Origin: Schleiferiaceae bacterium
GTDB lineage: Bacteria; Bacteroidota; Bacteroidia; Flavobacteriales; Schleiferiaceae
NCBI GenBank assembly: GCA_025210575.1
Contig: JAOARK010000207.1
Span: forward strand, 1-19,985
Direction of reading: 5' to 3'
DNA length: 19,985 bases
Shown: piece by piece, positions 1 through 8,701 of the stretch
How positions within the stretch are numbered: the stretch's first letter is position 1
How the letters are laid out: each line of letters opens with the position of its first letter
Position numbers and translations under genes: made by a program
The notes under the pieces: generated by a model
What the model was told of the DNA's origin: nothing
Seen by the model: the letters and a program-made list of their open reading frames with translations, nothing else
The model's database searches: none

Positions 1-9
1 TATTTACAC

Positions 10-27
10 AAGTTGTAAGAACAACTT
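10..27 (+). other. Spacer hairpin just upstream of 5S rRNA
   Basis: A perfect 7-bp inverted repeat, AAGTTGT and ACAACTT with an AAGA loop, ends exactly where the 5S rRNA begins. It lies in the presumed 23S-5S spacer of an rRNA operon whose upstream part is outside the window. A hairpin here could guide processing of the precursor rRNA, but that role is inferred from position only. Confidence 0.4.
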
Positions 28-135
28 TTGGTGACTATTGCAATGAGGATCACCTCTTCCCATTTCGAACAGAGAAGTTAAGCTCATTAGCGCAGATGGT
101 ACTGGTTATGCCGGGAGAGTATGTCGTTGCCAATT
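27..135 (+). rRNA. rrf: 5S ribosomal RNA
   Basis: About 109 nt with the conserved 5S core: the block CCCATTTCGAACAGAGAAG followed by TTAAGCTC, then GATGGTACTG and GGGAGAGTATGTCG. The two ends pair as helix I: TTGGTGAC at 28-35 against GTTGCCAA-type sequence at 126-133, allowing G-U pairs. The length and sequence style fit Bacteroidota 5S. It is presumably the last gene of an rRNA operon that starts to the left of the window. The exact ends are uncertain by a few bases. Confidence 0.95.
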
Positions 136-142
136 TTCTTTA

Positions 143-179
143 AATCCCCAATTACTTTATGTAGTTGGGGATTTTTTTT
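143..179 (+). terminator. Intrinsic terminator of the rRNA operon
   Basis: A 13-bp stem with one G-U pair (143-155 with 161-173), a five-base TTTAT loop and a run of eight T. It sits directly after the 5S rRNA, so it should end the rRNA transcript. Read from the other strand the same hairpin has only a short T run, so any role for the opposing gene at 253-702 would be weaker. Confidence 0.9.
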
Positions 180-212
180 GTTAAATAGTTGGGGAAATAT
201 AATTTCAATGCT

Positions 213-230
213 ATCGAGAAGAGACTCGAT
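213..230 (-). other. Small inverted repeat downstream of the Rieske-like lipoprotein gene
   Basis: ATCGAG and CTCGAT form a perfect 6-bp stem around an AAGAGA loop, 23 bases past the stop codon of the minus-strand gene. There is no T tract in either direction, so it is at best a weak transcript-end structure. The rest of 180-252 is AT-rich with nothing recognisable. Confidence 0.3.
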
Positions 231-252
231 TAACAAATCTATATCCAGATAA

Positions 253-702
253 TTAATTTACTATGTGTATGGTATTTCCACCATCGAAAGTCGTACGATA
301 GAATTTTACGGAAGGGGATGGATTGTCTTGATAAGGTGATCCATCAAATAATGCATATTCTTTATCATCGCATTCGCAAACGATTGAAAAATCGTCTTTA
401 ACTTTCATTTGACCACAATCTGATGCATAATGAATTGGACATGCTCTTTCGTAAGCAACAAAATCATTAGCATCAAAATTCATGTATCGTCTATAGATTA
501 TTAAACCTTTGTAGCCAGCGCCAATGGCGTCATCATAAACCCATCCACCTTGTACTTGTAAATTGAAGTTTGTTGGGTTACTTAAATACACATAATGAGA
601 AATGGCGACATTAGGTATGTCGTAAAAATTCTCTTGTTTTTTACATCCTGTTAAGGCAACCAAAAGAAGACCAAGTGTCAGTATAGATAAATTGCGTCTC
701 AT
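253..702 (-). CDS. Lipoprotein with degenerate Rieske-like domain
   Basis: The protein has 149 residues. A short basic N-terminus and hydrophobic stretch end in the lipobox LTGC, so Cys20 is the likely lipidated residue and the mature protein is membrane-anchored. Residues about 27-149 follow the layout of small Bacteroidota Rieske-like lipoproteins: CPIH at 88-91, Cys96, then IVCECDDKEYALFDGSP at about 107-123 and a C-terminal strand ending in HIVN. In true Rieske proteins these positions hold C-x-H and C-x2-H ligands for a [2Fe-2S] cluster. Here the first is C-x2-H and the second reads C-E-C-D with no histidine, so normal cluster binding is doubtful. Function is unknown. The gene stands alone, facing the rRNA operon. 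A TAnnTTTG-type element reads on the minus strand at 722-729, but no -33 element lies at the right distance. Confidence 0.85.
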   Translation of the reverse strand: MRRNLSILTLGLLLVALTGCKKQENFYDIPNVAISHYVYLSNPTNFNLQVQGGWVYDDAIGAGYKGLIIYRRYMNFDANDFVAYERACPIHYASDCGQMKVKDDFSIVCECDDKEYALFDGSPYQDNPSPSVKFYRTTFDGGNTIHIVN

Positions 703-876
703 ATTATGTATTAGTAACGAACAAAATTAAAAATTATGTTTCAAAATAAATCTGACCCCAACCTTTGACGACTAAGTGTCGTTTAACTTATGAAAGTAGG
801 AAATTAAAAACTGGAAACCTCTGTGTTTTAGGGAGTTTGACCGTAAAAAATTATTGAAATTTTTGCTTGTTAATGC

Positions 877-909
877 TTTGTTAATGCGGACTATTTCTTG
901 TTATATTTA
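877..909 (+). promoter_or_regulatory. Candidate Bacteroidota-type promoter for the TonB receptor operon
   Basis: TTTG at 877-880 and TATATTTA at 902-909 are 21 bases apart, close to the Bacteroidota consensus TTTG-N19-21-TAnnTTTG with a single mismatch in the last base. This would start transcription near 915, leaving a leader of about 35 bases before the start codon at 951. The remainder of the 703-950 gap is AT-rich, and I see no other structure in it. Confidence 0.45.
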
Positions 910-950
910 CCGCTTCTTAAATCTGCGATAACCTAAAATATATTGGGTAT

Positions 951-3900
951 ATGATGAAAAAAATACTAGTGAGTTTATTGCTGGGCTTATCACTAATTGT
1001 AAATGCACAGCAACTTCCTGGAGGACTGAAAGGTAAGGTTACAGATGAGATCACAAGAGAATCTGTTCCTTTTGCAGGAGTAACAGTAAAATTAGGAGAT
1101 GAACGAGTTGCGAGTGGCGTAACGGATTTTGATGGTAACTATAATATAGCACCGTTAGATCCTGGTACATACAATGTAGAAGTTGCAAGCATGGGTTATG
1201 CTACTAAGACTTTACAGGGCGTATTAATTAGCGCTAACAATACCAAAGTTTTAAACATTACAGTTTCTACTGAAAAGCAAGAGCTTGAAGTTATTGAGTT
1301 GGTTGATCAAAAATTGATTGAGCCAGGAAAGACCAATGACGTAAAAACAGCGGAACAGATTACTAACCTTCCTATTCGTGATGTGAGTGGGATTGCGGCA
1401 TTAACACCAGGTGTACAAGTTGGTGACGATGGAGCAATACGCTTTAGAGGTGCTCGTGCTGGAACGAACCAAATCTTTATTGATGGTGTTAAGGTACGTG
1501 GTGATGCTAACCTTCCGCGTGAAGCGATTGCACAACAAGAGGTTATTACGGGTGGTCTACCTGCCAACTATGGTGACGTAACTGGTGGTGTTATTAGTAC
1601 GACTACTAAAAACCCTCTTCCTTATTTCTTTGGAGGTGCGGAATTAGTAACGTCATCGCCATTTGATGCTATGGGTAATAGAGGTTATCACTATAACCTA
1701 GCAGGTTTAACAATTGGTGGTCCGATTTGGAAAAAGAACATGACAGATGCGATGGGTAACCCTTATCAAAAAACTGTTATTGGTTTCTTATTTGCTGGTG
1801 AATTTCAATATGATAATGATTCAAGACCAACAATTGATCCACTTAACTATTTAAATGATGCTGATCGCGCAGATTTAGAAAAGAATCCTATTCGTGCTTC
1901 TAATGTAGGTTTAGGTACTTTGAGTAATGCTGAGTTTATCACTCAAGATCAGATTGAACAACGTTGGGTAAGAGAGAACTCTGGACGAATTCAAACTAGA
2001 CTTTCTGGTAACGTAAAGATTGTAACAGGTGAGAGGTCTACTTTTACTATTGGAGGTAGATATAACTATAATAAGAGAAACCTATATAGTTATAATAACT
2101 CTATGTTTAACTATGCTGCCAACAGAGAAGCGATTGACCAGGATTGGTCTGTATTTGGACGTTTCCAGCAAAGTTTTAAGAGTAGTGATTCTTCATTGTT
2201 TAAGAATGTATTCTACACTATTCAAGTAGATTATACACGTAACAACGACATCCGCCAAGATGCGGTTTACAAAGACGATATTTTTAGATACGGTCACATT
2301 GGTAAATTTGAAACACAACAGAGCCGTATTTATTCTTATGGTACAGATACTACAACTGGTTTAACAGGTTGGATCCATAGTGTAACAGCTGATACTGCGG
2401 TACAATTCACACCAAATTCTGGAAATATTAGAGCGAACTATACAAGTCAGTACTATGACTTTGTAAGAAATGGTTCGATTTTTAGTACAACTACCAGTTT
2501 AACAGCTATTCAGTTAGGTGGTGGTTTGATCAATGGCGATAACCCTAATTCAGTATATAGTTTATGGGCAAACGTTGGTACACTACAAGGTGGATATAAC
2601 GAAGCTCAAAACTCTCAGTTCCGTTTAACAGCAAACTCAACTTTTAATATTAAAGACCACTCTTTAATTGTAGGTATTGAATTTGAACAAAGAACAGATA
2701 GAGCGTTTAACGTTTCTGGTAACGGTTTATGGCAAAGAATGCGATTGTTGCAGAACGATGCGATTCGCGAATTAGATATTGCCAACCCAATTCCTGTGTA
2801 CGATGCAAATGGTGTTTTCCAAGATACGGTAAATTACAACAGAGCATTTGACGCAAGTAAGCCAAGAACTTTTGACTACAACTTAAGAGAGAAAATGGGT
2901 CTTGATCCAAATGGAACAGACTGGTTAGATATTGACTCTTACGACCCTAGTCTATACAGTTTAGATCTTTTCTCTGCTAGTGAATTGATTAACATTGGTG
3001 GATCTCAGTATGTTTCTTATTATGGTTATGACTATACTGGTAAAATTGCTAGTGGCAACCCTACTTTAAAAGACTTTTATCAAGATCCAGCAAGAAGACA
3101 AATTGCTGCATTCCAACCTATTTATATGGCTGGGTATCTTCAAGACCAGTTTACATTTAATGATTTATTCTTCAACATTGGTGTACGTGTAGATCGTTTT
3201 GATGCGAACCAATCAGTGCTTGCGGATCCTTTTGTATTGTATCCAACTTACAAGGTAGGCGATCTTGGGTCAACTCCTTTAGCTGATGCTGAAGTTCCAG
3301 CTGGTATGGGTAGCGATTATGTTGTTTATGTAGACGACATGCAAAATCCAAAGAACATTGTTGGTTATAGAAGCGGTAGTACTTGGTACGATGCTAATGG
3401 AGATATTGAAACAAACCCAAAAAATATTGCTGATGCTTCTGGTGGTATCAAGCCTTATTTAAGAGATCCAAACAAACAAGAATTGGCTCAGACTGTAGAT
3501 CAATCATTTATTGATTACAAGCCACAAGTAACAGTTTCTCCTAGAATTGCATTCCAATTCCCAATTACGGATGAGGCTGAATTCTTTGCACATTATGACT
3601 TATTGGTAAGAAGACCTGATCCAGGATTAAACAGAATGGATCCTATTACTTACTTGCAATTAGAAAATGGTAATGCTCCTGGATTTATTTCTAATCCAGA
3701 TCTTAAGCCACAAAAAACGACAGACTACGAGATTGGTTTTAGACAAATGTTGTCTAGAAACTCTGCTCTAAAAATATCTGCATTCTATCGTGAAATGAGA
3801 GATATGATGCAGACAGTAGCGCTTAACCAAGCGTATCCGGTTACTTATGTAACTTATGGTAATCAGGATTTTGGTACCGTAAAAGGTTTCACTTTCCAAT

Positions 3901-4613
3901 ACGATTTGAGACGCAATCCTGAATCGAATATTACCTTAACTGCAAACTATACATTACAGTTTGCTGATGGTTCAGGTTCTGGACCTAACTCAGGTGCGAA
4001 CTTGGCCAACTCTGGTCAGCCGAACTTGAGATACATTCTTCCTTTGGATTATGACAACAGACACGTAATCGTGTTAAACATGGACTGGAGATATTCAGGT
4101 GGCCGTGCATACAATGGTCCTCAAGGAAAAGTGGCAAGAGGCATTCTTGAAAATGCAGGTTTAAACCTTCTGTTAAACTTGAATTCGGGTACTCCATACA
4201 CAAGAAGAAACAGAGCGTTTGCCTTAACTGAGGGTGCATCAAGTATTCCATTAACAGGTCAGATTAACGGTTCTAGACTTCCTTGGCAAACTAAGTTGGA
4301 TTTAAACATCAACAAGGTGTGGTACATTCAGCCAAAAGCTAAAGAAGGAAAGCAAGCTAGAAAGAGACCTTATAACGTGGAAGTATATTTTACAGTGTTG
4401 AACATCTTGAACAATAGAAACGTAACTAATGTTTATGCATACACAGGTTCTCCTGTAGATGATGGATACTTAGTTTCTCCTCAAGGTCAGAATGCACTGA
4501 ATTTCCAAACCGATGCTCAGTCTTATACAGATTTGTATAACGCATCTATGGTTAACCCATTTAACTTCGGTTTACCAAGACAATACAGATTGGGTCTAAG
4601 ATTTGGATTTTAA
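951..4613 (+). CDS. TonB-dependent outer-membrane receptor (carboxypeptidase-regulatory-like N-domain)
   Basis: This 1220-aa receptor would use TonB energy to import an unidentified ligand across the outer membrane. A signal peptide covers residues 1-19, with cleavage likely after VNA. A carboxypeptidase-regulatory-like beta-sandwich follows at about 24-115 (GKVTDEITRESVPFAGVTV, then DFDGNYNIAPLDPGTY). The plug domain spans about 130-225, with TPGVQVGDDGAIRFRG, NQIFIDGVKV and GGLPANYGDVTGGVI. The rest is a long barrel ending YRLGLRFGF, with the usual terminal aromatic. At 1220 residues it is longer than most receptors, with large extracellular loops. Two ATG codons (951 and 954) are adjacent, and either could start the protein. 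It leads an operon with the genes at 4645 and 8702. No SusD partner is present, so glycan import is not indicated. The substrate cannot be predicted. Confidence 0.92.
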   Translation: MMKKILVSLLLGLSLIVNAQQLPGGLKGKVTDEITRESVPFAGVTVKLGDERVASGVTDFDGNYNIAPLDPGTYNVEVASMGYATKTLQGVLISANNTKVLNITVSTEKQELEVIELVDQKLIEPGKTNDVKTAEQITNLPIRDVSGIAALTPGVQVGDDGAIRFRGARAGTNQIFIDGVKVRGDANLPREAIAQQEVITGGLPANYGDVTGGVISTTTKNPLPYFFGGAELVTSSPFDAMGNRGYHYNLAGLTIGGPIWKKNMTDAMGNPYQKTVIGFLFAGEFQYDNDSRPTIDPLNYLNDADRADLEKNPIRASNVGLGTLSNAEFITQDQIEQRWVRENSGRIQTRLSGNVKIVTGERSTFTIGGRYNYNKRNLYSYNNSMFNYAANREAIDQDWSVFGRFQQSFKSSDSSLFKNVFYTIQVDYTRNNDIRQDAVYKDDIFRYGHIGKFETQQSRIYSYGTDTTTGLTGWIHSVTADTAVQFTPNSGNIRANYTSQYYDFVRNGSIFSTTTSLTAIQLGGGLINGDNPNSVYSLWANVGTLQGGYNEAQNSQFRLTANSTFNIKDHSLIVGIEFEQRTDRAFNVSGNGLWQRMRLLQNDAIRELDIANPIPVYDANGVFQDTVNYNRAFDASKPRTFDYNLREKMGLDPNGTDWLDIDSYDPSLYSLDLFSASELINIGGSQYVSYYGYDYTGKIASGNPTLKDFYQDPARRQIAAFQPIYMAGYLQDQFTFNDLFFNIGVRVDRFDANQSVLADPFVLYPTYKVGDLGSTPLADAEVPAGMGSDYVVYVDDMQNPKNIVGYRSGSTWYDANGDIETNPKNIADASGGIKPYLRDPNKQELAQTVDQSFIDYKPQVTVSPRIAFQFPITDEAEFFAHYDLLVRRPDPGLNRMDPITYLQLENGNAPGFISNPDLKPQKTTDYEIGFRQMLSRNSALKISAFYREMRDMMQTVALNQAYPVTYVTYGNQDFGTVKGFTFQYDLRRNPESNITLTANYTLQFADGSGSGPNSGANLANSGQPNLRYILPLDYDNRHVIVLNMDWRYSGGRAYNGPQGKVARGILENAGLNLLLNLNSGTPYTRRNRAFALTEGASSIPLTGQINGSRLPWQTKLDLNINKVWYIQPKAKEGKQARKRPYNVEVYFTVLNILNNRNVTNVYAYTGSPVDDGYLVSPQGQNALNFQTDAQSYTDLYNASMVNPFNFGLPRQYRLGLRFGF

Positions 4614-4644
4614 TTAGAGAAAGAGAATAACTAGAAAGATCAAT

Positions 4645-7600
4645 ATGAAACGATATTTATTAGTTGCGATTGGATTTTTGTCTGCCGGAATGATGGTGGC
4701 GAAGGAGATTCCTGGATTAGGAAAGAAAGCTACTACAGGTTCTATGAAGACCTTAGAAGAGCTATGTCAGCCAGCAAGAGCACAATCTGATCTTAATATC
4801 AATAATGTAAGAGCAACCATCCTTGGAGGTGGTGACATGTGGTGGGATTTAAATACTGCTCGTTATGAAGTGCCTAAAGGTAGTGGTAAGCACTCGATGT
4901 TTGCCGGTGCACTATGGTTAGGTGGCGTTGATGAAGGTAATCAGCTGAAATTAGCCGCAATGACTTATCGTCAGCGTGGTAATGACTATTGGCCTGGTCC
5001 TTTATCTACTGATGGTAAAGCAAGTGTTACAAAAGACATTTGTGATCAGTATGACAGACACTGGATCCTATTAAGACAAGAAGTAGAAATTCACAAGGCG
5101 TGGTTAGATTGTAGAGATAATAGCGATTGTAACGAGGCGGAAGAATTCCCAGGTTATGAAAGCAGAATTCCTCAGTCTATTATAGAATGGCCAGGTAACG
5201 GTGAAAATGGAGAGTTGCCATATGCACTTGCTCCATATATTGTCCGTGATGGCGATCAATTCTATGATCCTTTAGTAGATTACCCTGCGTATGACATCAA
5301 TAAAGAGTTCGATTGTAGACTAAAAGAAACTGATATTCTTTATGGTGACCAGACAATTTGGTGGGTATACAACGATAGAGGTAACGTACACACTGAAACT
5401 GCTGCTGGTGCTCTTGGTTTCGAAATTAGAGCTCAGGCGTTTGCTTTCTCTACTAATGATGAAGTAAACAACATGACATTTAATAACTATCGTATTCTAA
5501 ATAAATCTACGTTTAGATTAACAGATACTTATTTCTCAACTTGGTTTGATGCAGATTTAGGTAATGCTGATGATGATATTATCGGATCTGATATTCCTCG
5601 TGGTTTAGGTTATGTTTATAACTCTGATGCAGAAGATGAAGGACCAAGAGGTTACGGTTTCTTCCCTCCTGCAATTGGGTTTGACTTTTTCCAAGGACCA
5701 TTTGCTGATTACTTTGATGGCAAGGACAACGACCGTGACGGATGTATTGATGGTGTTAGAAATGAAGAAGGAGTTTGTATTCCTGAAAACCCTGTAACTG
5801 GTGTTAACGAGCGTATCATCATGTCTGGTTTCATGTATTATAACAACACTTCAAATGCATTCTCAGGAAACCCTGATAACGGTCCAGAATTCTACAACTA
5901 CATGAGATCACTTTGGAAAAATGGTTTCCCATTAGTAGTTGAGACTCCTTGTGGTCCTGGTTGTACAGGTAACGGTGATGGTTTTACACCTGACGGAAGT
6001 GGAGAGCAAACGCTTTATGCTTACCCAGGTAACACTTTTGATACTACTGGAAAGACTGAGCCTATTGTTGATAAGAACTGGTTCGAGTCTCCAGCGAACA
6101 AAGAAGATAAGCGTGGTCTTCACAATGCTGGTCCATTCTCATTAGCTCCAGGAGCATTGAACTTTATTACTACTGGTGCAGTATGGGAGAGAGATCAAAT
6201 TAATGATGACCTTTTCGCATCTGTAGAAAAAGTAATTGTTGCTGATGATAAAGCACAGCAATTATTCGACAACTGTTTTAGAGTATTAGATGGTCCTGAT
6301 GCTCCAGACATGGAAATTGTTGAGTTAGATAAAGAATTGATTTTGAAGTTGAGCTACAAGAGTTCAGCAAACAACTTCCAGTATAAGTATAGAGAAAGAG
6401 ATCCACTGATCACTGTTCCTCCAGGAGAGGACATTGATGATATCTTGAAAGACAATCCAGATTATTTTGATTATGTTTTCGAAGGATTCCAGATTTTCCA
6501 ATTAGCTAACGCTGATGTATCAATTAGTGATATCTACATTCCTACTCAGGCACGTTTGATCGCGCAGGTAGATGTTAAGAATGACATTACTCAATTGATT
6601 AACTGGGAAGTTGATCCTAACTTGAACCAGTTGGTTCCTCAGGATATGACATTGATTGCAAATAATGCGGGTATTGAGAACTCTTTCCAAATTACTCAGG
6701 ATTTATTTGCAACGGCTGATCTGAGCTTAATCAACAACAGAGAGTACTACTACACGGTTATTGCTTACGGTCAGAACCAATTCGAGAAATTTGATCCAAC
6801 TACAAACCCAGGAGGTCAAAAATTACCATACATCGCAGGTAGACGTAACATTTCTACTTACGTTGGTATTCCTCACAAAACTGAATCTGAGGCTGGAGGT
6901 ACAGTTTTAAATTCAGTTTATGGATCTGGACCATTGATCATGAGAATTGATGGTGTAGGTAACGGAGGAAATAACCTAGAGTTTACTGCAGAAACGGAGG
7001 ATTCAGTGGTTACTAACTTTAAAGTAAGATATCCAGTTTACCAAGAGGGTAGTGGTCCAGTTAAGATCAAGGTTGTTGATCCTAAAGCAGTACCTGCTGG
7101 AGATTTTGTTCTTTCTTTCACTACAGGTGGAGACAATGCAAAATGGTGGATTGCTGGTGCTGATGCTCCTCTGGATACATTAGTAGTATCTGATACAACG
7201 ATTAGCTTCTACAATGAGCAGATTATTCCAGAATTGGGTATGTCTGTTACTATTGAGCAGGTTGAGAACCCAGGTGGTGATGATGATGGAGTAAGAAACA
7301 ATGGTGTACAAGAAAGTGGAATGGAGTATGATGACGAGTCTCTAGCATGGATTGATGGTGTTAAAGATGACGATACGTTTACTCCTTATAACTGGATTTT
7401 AGCTGGTGGTAACGATAATGCTACGGATCCTCCTGCTTCTTATTACCCAGATTACTCTGGTGATGCTAAAGGTATTTTCGAAACCATTATTGATGGTACT
7501 TGGGGACCTTATGCATATGTAAGTGCGAAGAATAGAGCAGAGCAACCTAACTTCATGGTATGGGGTCTAGGACCTGCAAGTAACGTGGGTTCAAGATCTG

Positions 7601-8682
7601 TAGGCAAGATTCAAGGTGTTGATGTTGTTTACACGAATGATCGTTCTAAATGGACTAGAGTACCTGTACTTGAATTATGTGAGGATATTGACCTTGCGGA
7701 AGGCGGTGCTAAGAAGTTGAGCTTAAGACAAGGTAACTCTTGGAATTTTGCTAATCCTGGTGCTGGAGATTATACACTTGTTAGAGATGCGAATAATACA
7801 GGATGGAGTTATTTCCCTGGATATGCAATCTCACTAGAAACTGGTGAAAGATTGAACATGGCAATGGGTGAAAACTCTTGGTTGAAAGCACATAGAGGAG
7901 ACGATATGTTATTTAACCCTACTTCAGTAGAAAGAGAATTCCCAGGAAACTCAGTGGATGGTGGTTATGTATTTGGTGGTCAACACGCACTTTATATTAT
8001 GTCACCTTTAGATACAGTATTAGGTTCAGAATTATCTAATGTTTATCAAGGTCACAACCCAGAGGATAATCCACTTAAAGCTTACATCGATTTACTAGGT
8101 GCTAGTGGTGCTCAAGGAAACTTGGCAAAAGTGAATTTCTTCAGATATATGATGTGGGTATCTTACCCAACACTTGCTGCAGGTAATGACTTTGATGTAA
8201 CGCTAGATGGTATGCCAACAGGTGCTCGAGTTAAGTTAAGAATGGACAATGCGTATAGCCCATTGATTAACAATACTACGAATAACCCTGATGGATATCC
8301 TAGATATGGATTTAGCACGCAGACGATTGCTACACAAAAAAGTGTTACAACTGTTGCAGAAAGTGCATTGGACAATATAAAAGTTGTACCTAACCCTTAT
8401 TATGGTTGGTCAGAATACGAGACTTCACAGTTAGATAATATTGTTAAGATTACAAACTTACCAGAACGTTGTAAGATTTCTATATACACTTCTAATGGTA
8501 CTTTAATTAGAGTGATTGATAAAGATAACACGAACACATTTGTTCAGTGGGATCTTAAGAATAGATACAATGTGCCAATTGCTAGTGGTGTGTATATCAT
8601 CCACATTGATGCAGGAAGCGTTGGTGAGAAAGTTGTGAAATGGTTTGGAGCTATGCGTCCGGTTGATTTAAATGCATTCTAA
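4645..8682 (+). CDS. Giant secreted protein with T9SS-like C-terminal sorting domain
   Basis: The protein has 1345 residues and no catalytic domain that I recognise. A signal peptide covers about 1-19 (cleavage near VAK). The N-terminal part has a distinctive run around residues 58-95 with GGGDMWWDLNTARYEVP and MFAGALWLGG. A calcium-loop-like stretch, DGKDNDRDGCIDG, lies at 358-370, and a second acidic patch (GGDDDGVRNNG) at about residue 875. Residues about 1243-1345 resemble the FlgD-Ig-like/T9SS type A sorting domain: VVPNPYYGW, then CKISIYTSNGTLIRV, then PIASGVYIIHI and KVVK. This predicts T9SS export and surface attachment or release. The protein continues 13 residues beyond KVVK, which is unusual for type A domains. 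It starts 31 bases after the receptor gene and is followed after 19 bases by a PorV/PorQ-like gene, forming an operon. Role unknown; structural or adhesive is a guess. Confidence 0.85.
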   Translation: MKRYLLVAIGFLSAGMMVAKEIPGLGKKATTGSMKTLEELCQPARAQSDLNINNVRATILGGGDMWWDLNTARYEVPKGSGKHSMFAGALWLGGVDEGNQLKLAAMTYRQRGNDYWPGPLSTDGKASVTKDICDQYDRHWILLRQEVEIHKAWLDCRDNSDCNEAEEFPGYESRIPQSIIEWPGNGENGELPYALAPYIVRDGDQFYDPLVDYPAYDINKEFDCRLKETDILYGDQTIWWVYNDRGNVHTETAAGALGFEIRAQAFAFSTNDEVNNMTFNNYRILNKSTFRLTDTYFSTWFDADLGNADDDIIGSDIPRGLGYVYNSDAEDEGPRGYGFFPPAIGFDFFQGPFADYFDGKDNDRDGCIDGVRNEEGVCIPENPVTGVNERIIMSGFMYYNNTSNAFSGNPDNGPEFYNYMRSLWKNGFPLVVETPCGPGCTGNGDGFTPDGSGEQTLYAYPGNTFDTTGKTEPIVDKNWFESPANKEDKRGLHNAGPFSLAPGALNFITTGAVWERDQINDDLFASVEKVIVADDKAQQLFDNCFRVLDGPDAPDMEIVELDKELILKLSYKSSANNFQYKYRERDPLITVPPGEDIDDILKDNPDYFDYVFEGFQIFQLANADVSISDIYIPTQARLIAQVDVKNDITQLINWEVDPNLNQLVPQDMTLIANNAGIENSFQITQDLFATADLSLINNREYYYTVIAYGQNQFEKFDPTTNPGGQKLPYIAGRRNISTYVGIPHKTESEAGGTVLNSVYGSGPLIMRIDGVGNGGNNLEFTAETEDSVVTNFKVRYPVYQEGSGPVKIKVVDPKAVPAGDFVLSFTTGGDNAKWWIAGADAPLDTLVVSDTTISFYNEQIIPELGMSVTIEQVENPGGDDDGVRNNGVQESGMEYDDESLAWIDGVKDDDTFTPYNWILAGGNDNATDPPASYYPDYSGDAKGIFETIIDGTWGPYAYVSAKNRAEQPNFMVWGLGPASNVGSRSVGKIQGVDVVYTNDRSKWTRVPVLELCEDIDLAEGGAKKLSLRQGNSWNFANPGAGDYTLVRDANNTGWSYFPGYAISLETGERLNMAMGENSWLKAHRGDDMLFNPTSVEREFPGNSVDGGYVFGGQHALYIMSPLDTVLGSELSNVYQGHNPEDNPLKAYIDLLGASGAQGNLAKVNFFRYMMWVSYPTLAAGNDFDVTLDGMPTGARVKLRMDNAYSPLINNTTNNPDGYPRYGFSTQTIATQKSVTTVAESALDNIKVVPNPYYGWSEYETSQLDNIVKITNLPERCKISIYTSNGTLIRVIDKDNTNTFVQWDLKNRYNVPIASGVYIIHIDAGSVGEKVVKWFGAMRPVDLNAF
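5716..5754 (+). other. Acidic Ca2+-loop-like motif in the giant secreted protein
   Basis: Codons 358-370 encode DGKDNDRDGCIDG, with Asp or Asn at alternating positions (358, 361, 362, 363, 365, 369). This resembles the DxDxDG loops of thrombospondin type 3 and dockerin-like repeats, which bind calcium. Only one such copy is clear in the protein. Metal binding is inferred from spacing only. Confidence 0.4.
8371..8679 (+). other. T9SS-like C-terminal sorting domain (coding segment)
   Basis: Codons about 1243-1345. The features are the PNP opening (1249-1251), a central strand with a turn at SNGTL, the late SGVYII strand and the basic KVVK strand. All match the order of the FlgD-like/type A sorting fold that directs Bacteroidota proteins to the type IX machinery. 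The tail WFGAMRPVDLNAF extends past the normal end of the fold. Confidence 0.7.
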
Positions 8683-8701
8683 TAGTAACTGTAACTGGAA
8701 T

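Noticed and set aside
1307..1567. An 86-codon minus-strand frame inside the first TonB receptor
   Set aside because: It is antisense to the conserved plug domain and appears to be a shadow of the constrained plus-strand codons.
8672..8701. Upstream ATG extending the PorV-like protein by ten residues
   Set aside because: The extension is polar and would sit in front of a normal signal peptide; the ATG at 8702 gives a standard start.
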